This document shows positions 56,967-64,000 of a DNA stretch of 64,000 bases, piece after piece. The translations under genes were made by a program, and so were the position numbers. The notes under the pieces were generated by a model. The model saw only the letters and a list, made by a program, of their open reading frames with translations. It was not told the origin of the DNA and did not search any database. The stretch is from NCBI GenBank assembly GCA_029204225.1, contig CM055107.1:1364128-1428127 (forward strand). The letters run 5' to 3'. Source of the stretch: Diphasiastrum complanatum. Taxonomy: Eukaryota > Streptophyta > Lycopodiopsida > Lycopodiales > Lycopodiaceae. How positions within the stretch are numbered: the first letter of the stretch is position 1; every line of letters begins with the position of its first letter.

Positions 56967-57030
56967 TCATGGTTGTAGTAGACCGTGTTCCATTGCAACC
57001 ACATTGCAACACGAACATTCCGAAACGTTT
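56560..57030. repeat. Word-repeat element with TTCCGAAACG and a TG array
   Basis: Words such as TTCCGAAACG (56600, 57018), TTCCGGG, GGAACGC and GTTCTGGAAC recur, with AT-rich filler and a TG array at 56931-56964 after TATATACACG. Resembles the blocks at 43.3-43.66 kb and 49.6-50.06 kb in layout. Confidence 0.6.
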
Positions 57031-57426
57031 TATCCCGCGGGTAGGGAGCGAGAGAGAAAGAAAGAAAGAAAGCTTTATTAATGTCTTTTCCATGCCAAAA
57101 TGCATATAAGACTAATGACGTACATGTCAAGTATGTGGTAACCATGGGAGCGTATAAAATGTTTTCAAGACTGTAATAAAGAAAACATCTAGTACAAACT
57201 AAAACTAAAACTAAAATAGACACATATGCGAGAGTGTGTGTGTGTGCATAATAATCATCTGTATGTGTCAAGATGTCAAGGCTATGATGCTACTGATGCT
57301 GCTATGCTGTTGTTGTAAAAAGATGTAATGCGAGCCATAGCATGAGAGAGCACTGGAGCCTGCCGGCGTCGTCTGTGAGCATGAGCATGTGTAGTAGTAC
57401 GTCTCTGCGTAGGATGTTTGGTGATC

Positions 57427-57924
57427 CTAGTAGTAGCGTGATGGTGATGGTGAGAGGTACACACTCTGATCTCTATGAGCATGTGGGCAGCTATCATCCT
57501 CGTCATCGTCAGAATCATCATCCTCGGGCACTAAATCACGCGATCTCCACCTAGTGAAGAATGAAGTAATCAGTGGCTGTGAGGTAAAATGTTGGGGTGT
57601 CCCGTATAAATCTCTCCGTAATATGAACATCTCGCGTACCAACAGAGCGACACATCGTGGGTCCTCATAGGCTATGAGGGAGCATAGAGTGGTAGGCATG
57701 TCTTGAAATAGGCAATGATACCGCCCTCTGATCTCATAGTATATTGGGCATCTAAAGATAAAGTGCTCCTCAGACTCCACCTCACCTAGAGAGCATAACT
57801 GGCAAATCCGCTCCTCTTTGGGAATACCATGGAACCTCCCCATCTCAATAGCTAGCTGATGAGAAGAAGACACCCTGAGTTGTCCCAGTGTGAATCTGAG
57901 GCAATGTGATAGTCCCGACTCCAA
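57427..57924 (-). pseudogene. LINE C-terminal zinc-binding region (copy I)
   Basis: Reads SSSHQLAIEMGRFHGIPKEE then ICQLCSLGEVESEEHFIFRC, a C-x2-C...H-x4-C site as found at the C-terminus of many plant LINE polymerases. An Asp-rich tail follows. The same region occurs in copy II (59983-60759) and on the plus strand in copy IV (63420-63840). Confidence 0.8.
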
Positions 57925-58390
57925 GTAACTGGTATGACCGGGGTCCCAGATGCATCTAGCTCCAAGAAATGTGTCTGGTAGAAAGTTGGCTTAACCCCTA
58001 GCTGGTTATGCCAAGTCCACTCTAGATATGCGCGATAGAGGAATGGTCTGATATACTGATGGGTGCATGAGGGAAGCTTTGTGATGGAGATACCAAATGA
58101 CTCAAGTAGGAGGTGGGATGCCTGAGAGAACTATGATAATCTGTAGCCCTGACCAGGAAGACGTTGTGAGGAGGATAGTGCAATCTGTATGTCTCTGGTA
58201 ATGCCTGTATCCTCTGTGTATAGGTAATGAGCTGAAGGAACTGAAGGCTTAGCTCGAATCATGCGAGCTAACATGGTGATCTGCAAATGTGAAATGCTGG
58301 CCCAATGTGAAGAGGACAGGCGTGTACACCATATCTCTGCTGGATATAAGGCTGAAGGGGTGACAAGGGTGTCAAAAAGTCTACACTTAC

Positions 58391-59569
58391 TCAGAGCATC
58401 TCGAATAGACTTACGGAAACAGACCACCCTAACTGAACAAGGGAAGAGTGACCTTTCCCAAGTCTAGTGATAGCCGCCTGTCTCATACTGAATGTAGGAT
58501 CAGTAAAGAGTACCCCCAAGTAAGTGTATGAAGGGACCACGTCTAGAGGTTGCCCGTCAAAAGTAAACTCCTGACACTGTATGAAAGCCCGAGAAGTGTT
58601 GAAGACCATAACTTTGGTCTTCGCCATGTTCACCCCTAGACCCCAACGTGCACTGGAAGTATATAAGCAGTCCAACTGTCTCTGTAATCCCTCTCTGGTA
58701 TGAGAGACTAGTACCACATCATCCGCATAAAGGAGAATAGCAATCAAAATACTGCCAAGTCTACAACCGGCTCCACCACACTGAGAAATGACCCGCTCCA
58801 ACTCATCAATGTATAGTCCAAAAAGAACTAGTGAAAGAGAGCATCCCTGCTTGACCCCAATAGTACTCCAAATATGTTCAGAAATACCACCACTATGACG
58901 AAAACAGCCCAGAACTCTCTCATAGAGAGCCATGACAGCCAGAATGATATTTGTCGAGAAGCCTAGATCATGAAGTCTCTGAATGAGCAAGGAGCGTGGG
59001 ACAGAATCAAAGGCTTTCCTGAAGTCTACAACGGTGAAGATGTGATCAGATGTGGAGTAGTGGGCTCGGAATCCTGCCTGTCCCAATGCATGCAATCTCC
59101 TGGACTCTGCCTTTGTGCTAACTGCAGACTGAAGGATGGTGCCATATAACTTCGTGAGAACATGTCCAATCATGATGGTGCGGTAGTTACCAGGGATCAT
59201 GGGGTCACCATTTTTATGGATGGGATGGATGATGTTGGTGCACCAGGAGGATGGGAAGCTCGCGACAACTGCATGGTTAAGGAGAGTGGCTAGGGTGGGG
59301 GCAAGAGTGTTGGTAGCGGGGGCATGGATCAGTAACTCAGACTCAAGATCCTCAATGTCTTTGGTTCGGTGAGTTTTCAGCAAATCAGGAGTAAAGAAGG
59401 TAAAGTCAGATAGTCGTGGAGAGATAGAGATAGGTTTGTCTGTGGGTATGGTATATAGGCTAGCAGCGTAGTCGGTCCAAATACGGAGGTCATCCAGGAG
59501 AGGGGGTGGGGCACGGGGGATAAACTCACGCCAAAAGGCACCAGAGGCAGAGCTGAGGAGAAGGTCCAC
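58391..59569 (-). pseudogene. LINE reverse transcriptase (copy I)
   Basis: A 392-codon frame with the non-LTR reverse transcriptase blocks in order: IHPIHKNGDPMIPGNYRTI, GQAGFRAHYSTSDHIFTVVD, FRKAFDSVPRSLL, GVKQGCSLSLVLFGLYIDEL, the catalytic ILLYADDVVLVSH, then LGVNMAKTKVMVFN and PSYTYLGVLF. Catalytic residues are present, including the YADD box. Upstream coding is shifted near 59580. Downstream the thumb and C-terminus continue at 58131-58427 and 57427-57924 after a stop and frameshift, so this copy is no longer coding as one protein. Confidence 0.88.
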
Positions 59570-59747
59570 AAGTCATTTTCCTTCAGAGTCATCATAGGCA
59601 CGTTTATTATATGATTGACGTGAAGAGCGCAAGAGATGGGGGGAATGGAAACGAGCATGAGTGACAGCTTGGTGAAGGGAGTGGCATTCCGCATCATACC
59701 ATGGTGGACGAAGAGGGTGAGGCGAATGAGGTGGTTTGATGTTGTGA

Positions 59748-59751
<4 letters not shown>

Positions 59752-59803
<52 letters not shown>

Positions 59804-59819
59804 AAAGAAAGAAAGAAAG
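59752..59819. repeat. (GA)n(GAAA)n tail of LINE copy II
   Basis: About 46 bp of GA followed by five GAAA units, the 3' tail of copy II in reverse orientation. Confidence 0.9.
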
Positions 59820-60702
59820 ATTTTATTAATGTCCTTGAATACCCTAAGGTACATAGGACTAAGAAAAGGTACATGTCAAGTGTGCACATAGGAGCTTAAA
59901 GCTCAATCATCTATAAAAACTAAATAACTGCAAATACAATGCATAAAGACAGTTGGCCCAGTCAGGATCCAATAGCCTGGAATCATATATCACGATGCCC
60001 ATCAGCATGAAAGAAATGGTGGATGGTATGCTGTGAGGGTGTGATTAGATGTGCCCTGGACCTCTGTCGCCGGATAGGCCGTCGGTGTCGTCTCTGCTGC
60101 CGTGGCGCTCTGGGCTGTGATCTAATAACTGACTGTCTCTCTGGCCGTCGACATGGTCTCTGATGCCGGTGTACGAAGGAGTCGAGAATCTCGGCCTCTC
60201 CATCTGAGTCGCTGCCTATGGGTACCTCGGATCTCTGTCTCCGACGGGATATGCACTCATCAATGCTCAGCTGTGTCAGGGAGTGTGTACCATCTAGTCT
60301 CCTCCTCCTCAGGTCTGACATCTCTCGGATCATAAGTGCGACACATCTAGGGTCCTCATAAGATATCAAGGTAGAAAGTGTAACTGGGTGCTCTCTGAAC
60401 AAGCAGTAGTACCGCCCCCGTATCTCATAGTAGGCTGGACATCTGAAGAGGAAATGTGACTCGTCCTCAGTCTCATGCATAACACACATACTACAGAGCC
60501 GGTCCTCTCGTGGGGTGCCACTGTATCTGCCAGTCTCGATAGCCAGCTGATGTGAAGAAACCTGAAACTGACCCATCGCTATCCGCAGACTATGTGATAT
60601 ACTCCTCAGCAAATAACCAGATACTATGGGGCAGCTAGCCGGATCAAGAGATAGAAAGTGTGTACGATAAAATTCACTCTTGGTCCCCAATGGGCCCTGC
60701 CA
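59752..60702 (-). mobile_element. LINE copy II, heavily 5'-truncated
   Basis: Only the C-terminal region survives: SSHQLAIETGRYSGTPREDR, LCSMCVMHETEDESHFLFRC, RGRYYCLFREHPVTLSTLIS and an Arg-rich tail ending at 59983. The 3' tail is ATTAATAAAATCTTTC... followed by about 23 CT units (59752-59797). Confidence 0.85.
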
Positions 60703-62456
60703 AGAGAGAGAGAGAGAGAGATAAAGCTTTATTAACGTCTTTTTTATGCCAAAAGGCATATAAGACTAATGAAGTACATGTCAAGTATGTGGTAACAATG
60801 GGAGCGCATAAAACATCTCCGAAGATGTAATAAAGAAACATCTAGTACAAACTAAGATAAATGCAAAAATGAGAGAGTGTGTGCATAATAATATATGTAT
60901 CCATGTCATGATGTCATGTCCGTGCTGATGCTATAGAAAGATGTAATGAGGAAAGACCTATACACCATGCCTTTGCCGCATATAGAGAGGCGACACTTAC
61001 TACAAGCATCTTGGATGGACTTCCGAAAACAAAACCGCCCTAGCTGAACAAGGGAGGCATGTCCCTTCCCCAGTCAAATGGTAGTGGCCTGTCTCATACT
61101 AAAGTAGGACCCGAGAAAAGGATCCCCAGGTATGTATAAGAAGGGACCACCACTAGAACCTTTCCATCAAATGTGAGCTCCTGTCGCTGCATGAATGCTC
61201 GAGAAGTGTTGAAGACCATAACTTTGTACCACATCATCGGCATAAAGGAAGATAGCAATCAAGATATCCCCAAGCTTGCAACCAATACCACCATACTGTG
61301 TAATGACTCTGTCCAACTCATCAATATATAGGCCAAAGAGGACCGGTGAAAGGGAGCAACCCCTACTTCACCCCAATGGTGCTCCAAATATGATTAGAGA
61401 TGCCACTACTATGCCGGAAACGTCCCAGGACGCGCTCATGAAGCGCCATCATGGCTAGAATGATATCAGTGGAGAAGCTAAGATCTCGGAGTCTCTAATG
61501 AGCGCGGAGCGAGGAACAGAATCAAAGGCTTTTCTGAAGTCCACAAAACAGCAATAAACCCTCTCTTTCCTGTGCTAAGCTTCCTCAATCAGGGCCCATA
61601 ATGTGAAGATATGATTTGTAGTAGAATAATGAGCCCGAAAACCTGCCTGACCCATAGCATGTAATCTCCTAGTCTCCGCCTCTGAACTCACAACAGACCG
61701 AAGTATAGTACTATATAGCTTCACCAGGACATGCCAAATCATGATAGTGCGGTAGTTACTCGGAATCATGGGGTCACCATTCTTATGGATGGGGTGGATG
61801 ATGTTAGTGCACCAGGACGAAGGGAAACCAGAAACAACTGCAGAATTAAGAAGAGTGGCTAGGTGGGAGCGAGCAAGTTGGATGCATGGGCAAGGAGTTC
61901 AGACTCGAGGTCTTCGATATCTCTGGCCTTATGGGACTTCATCTTCTTAATGGCAGCAAGTACCATATCGGGTGTGAAGAAGGAGAACTCAAATGCTCGT
62001 GGAGATATAGAAATAGGTGAGTCGGTGGGGATGGTATATAAGCTAGTGGCATAGGCGGTCCAAATGCGTATTTGGGTGCACAGGTAAGCGTAGGTAGTGA
62101 AGATGGATGAGTGGGCGGAAGGTGGCCGATAGCGAAAGAGAGAAAGGAGTGATCAAAAAGGGTGGTGGGGAAACGTGGAAATCAGAGACGATGGGTATGA
62201 AGGATGGTGACCCCATGAGATAGTCAACAACACTATTTCCTCCATTAAGAGGATGGCATGTATATCTGTCTAGATGTGGCCAACAGGATAAGCCATTATA
62301 AATGGCTAGCTCGTGTGCCTCTCCAAACTGTAATAAATGCTCACCATATGGAGTAATAGGTCCCAAATTGTCCTCGGAAGTCCTGGTAACTCCAAGTGTA
62401 TCATTGTCAAGGGCACGAACATGCAGCTGATCTGTGGTGTCAAGGAACTCTATCTG

Positions 62457-62789
62457 TCATGAAGATGTCCTGGCATTAAAATCCCCAGTGAGGAGAATAT
62501 GCCCCCACTCTGCAAATTTGATAATATCCAAGGAGAGGTCCTGGTATGGAGATCCAATACCCTCAACAAAAGATGAAGACTCTGGTGGAAAATAACATGC
62601 TACCATGAAAAGATCTCTACCAAAACCAATATTATGTCCCACAATACGAGTCCATATATAGCGGGCCTGCTCGTCATGTCTGATGAAGTCAAGACTCGAA
62701 TGGAGAGACTCCCTATATAAGCATGCAACCCCTCCTGAGCCATAGCCACTGGCAGATCTAGTCTCACACGTCGGAATACTGAGTTCCAT
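62457..62789 (-). pseudogene. LINE endonuclease fragment (copy III)
   Basis: Exonuclease/endonuclease/phosphatase-type sequence: SGYGSGGVACLYRESLHSS, YIWTRI, FMVACYFPPESS and the active-site GDFNA near its C-terminal end. In LINEs this domain nicks the target DNA. It continues, frameshifted, at 62043-62366 with DYLMGSPSFIPIVSDFHV, where an SDH-type motif would be expected and SDFH is found. Confidence 0.75.
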
Positions 62790-62988
62790 CTGTACCCAGG
62801 AAAAGAAGGAAGTCCTCGTTAAGGGCTCTCATGTGTCTCCATAAAGAATCATATATCTCGGTCAGTAATAAAGTCAACCAGCTCCCCTGCAGTTGAAGAT
62901 GAGTGTATGCCAACACAATTCCACACTCCAATCCGAAGGTGGTGTGGATGGGCCCTGGGGTGCTCCCAACCCCAGGCACCCCAAATCC

Positions 62989-63315
62989 CTAACTATGGGA
63001 ACCATCATGAGCGCTATCAAAATCGCGCACTCGTCCATCTTTGTATATGACTCGTATGCATGACTCCCTAGAGGCCTTACGCATCTCCTCCACCTGAATA
63101 TAAGTAAGATCATCATCCATAAAAATGGTGGAGCCACGGAGCTTAGCTCTCCATTGTAAAGTGTCTCGTCTAGTTGCCAAGGAGGTGAAACGGATGATCA
63201 ACGTGGTTGTATCTCTAGTAGTCCTCCGTGTTGTGTCCAAACGATTTGACCGATGTCCTAATGTGAAATCCAAAAAGCGCTTGGCCTCTAGGATCTTCAG
63301 GGTAGAGGCACACAC
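62989..63315 (-). pseudogene. LINE N-terminal (ORF1-like) fragment (copy III)
   Basis: Contains RRDTLQWRAKLRGSTIFMDD followed by LTYIQVEEMRKASRES and IYKDGRVRDF. This matches the general pattern of a C-terminal ORF1 domain in plant LINEs, which binds RNA. It ends in a stop at 62989, just upstream of the endonuclease in transcription order. Confidence 0.6.
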
Positions 63316-63419
63316 TATGCTGCAACAGCTTTGTCATCATCCCAGCACTTACATTTTGAGGGACACTCCTTCTCGTGGTATTCCCAGGCCTGCCGTCTCC
63401 TCTCCACATTGGGAATTCA

Positions 63420-63840
63420 TATTACGGATCTACCAGCTAGTACTCATCAGTATGTTCGAGGACACCCTATAGAGCACTTGGTAGGGTTCGTCTGGGGTGA
63501 AGACGGAGTTTTATCGGGCACATTTTCTATCCCGGGATCCCGCAAGGTCTCCTATAGTACCCGGATATCTAGTGGATAGTATCTCACATAGACTGCGGAT
63601 AGTGATGGGTTAGTTTCGGGTTTCCTCTCACCAGCTAGCCATTGAGATTGGCAGATACAGTGGCACCCTCGAGAGATGCTCGGATTTGTAGTATGTGTGA
63701 TACACACGATGTAGAGGATGAGTTTCATTTCTCTTTAGATGCCCAGCCTACTATGAGGTCCGAGGGAGATACTATTGCTTGTTTCGAGATCACCCATTCA
63801 CACTCTCTACCTTGATATCGTATGAAGTTACGAATACAAC
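63420..63840 (+). mobile_element. LINE copy IV fragment, opposite strand
   Basis: The plus strand reads SSHQLAIEIGRYSGT, FLFRC-like and YYEVRGRYYCLFRDHPFTLS, the same C-terminal region as copies I and II but in the other orientation, with several stops. It stops at about 63840 in ISYE, without the usual 3' tail. Confidence 0.75.
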
Positions 63841-64000
63841 CACGACTGACTAAGCTATGAAAGCATTACATAAGCAAGACTTAACCCTAGAAAGCACGAA
63901 AGAGAGATTAAGGAGACTAAAGAGAGAGATCAATATCATCAGCTGAATAACAAATGACATAGATTCCCTACTTATAGCCTAAAGGAAGCTCTGAAAAGGA
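63841..64000. other. Window end, nothing recognised
   Basis: A-rich sequence without an open frame or repeat ends. Confidence 0.4.

Larger units (their letters stand above)
57049..59751 (-). mobile_element. LINE copy I, 5'-truncated
   Basis: Read leftward: the region before the polymerase (PPWYDAECHSL near 59700), the reverse transcriptase (58391-59569), a C-terminal part (57427-57924) and a 3' tail of TTAATAAAG followed by CTTT and CT repeats (57048-57072). It is cut at its 5' end where the GA/CT tail of copy II begins. Confidence 0.88.
60703..63330 (-). mobile_element. LINE copy III, long but decayed
   Basis: The tail at 60703-60730 (GA repeat then ATAAAGCTTTATTAAC) abuts the cut end of copy II. 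Reverse transcriptase scraps lie at 60990-61800 (GQAGFRAHYSTTNHIFT, NYRTIMIWHVL). An endonuclease-type region follows at 62043-62366 and 62457-62789 (LLTGDFNA, GGVACLYRES), and at 62989-63315 an N-terminal region with LRGSTIFMDDDLTYIQVEEM, a block often found in LINE first open frames. Many frameshifts. Confidence 0.82.

Noticed and set aside
56881-57271. Open frames with Thr-His or Val-Cys repeats
   Set aside because: Translations of the TG array at 56931-56964; the same applies to 43515-43697.
59573-59899. Open frames rich in Ser-Leu or Arg-Glu
   Set aside because: They come from the CT/GA tail of LINE copy II running into copy I.
1-64000. CRISPR arrays, bacterial operons, rRNA genes
   Set aside because: No regularly spaced repeat-spacer pattern or rRNA sequence; the content is eukaryotic throughout.

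Overview
This is nuclear DNA from a land plant, probably a seed plant with a large transposon-rich genome. The signs are a plant LysM receptor-like kinase, the 3' exons of chloroplast D-glycerate 3-kinase, plant Ty1/copia and Ty3/gypsy elements primed by initiator tRNA-Met, nested insertions, LINEs and long microsatellites. I cannot name the species. Roughly two thirds of the window is recognisable or probable mobile DNA.

Layout. Positions 1-2660 look like the 5' end of a minus-strand LTR element. Positions 2661-7000 are AT-rich with nothing recognised. Positions 7014-11438 are a pile of retroelement fragments: a gag piece, copia B (minus, split by a 749-bp insertion), copia C (+) and copia D (+). 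Copia A (+) begins with a full LTR at 11439-12395 and ends near 35030. It was opened twice. The first insertion is an 11.67-kb Mutator-like DNA transposon at 13748-25418, with exact 9-bp target duplications and 47-bp terminal inverted repeats. The second is a minus-strand composite of copia Y and non-autonomous LTR element X at about 26893-34335. After this come an intronless LYK4/5-type LysM receptor pseudokinase (37105-39114, minus), a gene-poor stretch with SINE, copia and gypsy scraps, tandem TFIIA small-subunit pseudogenes (about 48.4-48.96 kb), a zone of short-word repeats and a 0.78-kb direct duplication (49.5-53.3 kb), the last four exons of D-glycerate 3-kinase (54264-55706, minus), and a cluster of LINE copies (57.05-63.84 kb).

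The most unusual object is the Mutator-like element. It carries two decayed divergent genes. One is a multi-exon minus-strand gene whose N-terminal half has a ParB/sulfiredoxin-like DGNHR motif and whose C-terminal half resembles the cofactor-binding region of N4/N6 DNA methyltransferases. The other is a plus-strand gene with a C-terminal SWIM-type zinc finger. No transposase catalytic domain is visible. A later gypsy element landed exactly in a splice donor of the methyltransferase-like gene, and its target duplication rebuilt the donor on both sides.

Order of events read from the nesting: copia A, then the Mutator-like element, then the gypsy element. The only genes likely to be functional here are the LysM receptor kinase and D-glycerate 3-kinase (5' part not in the window).
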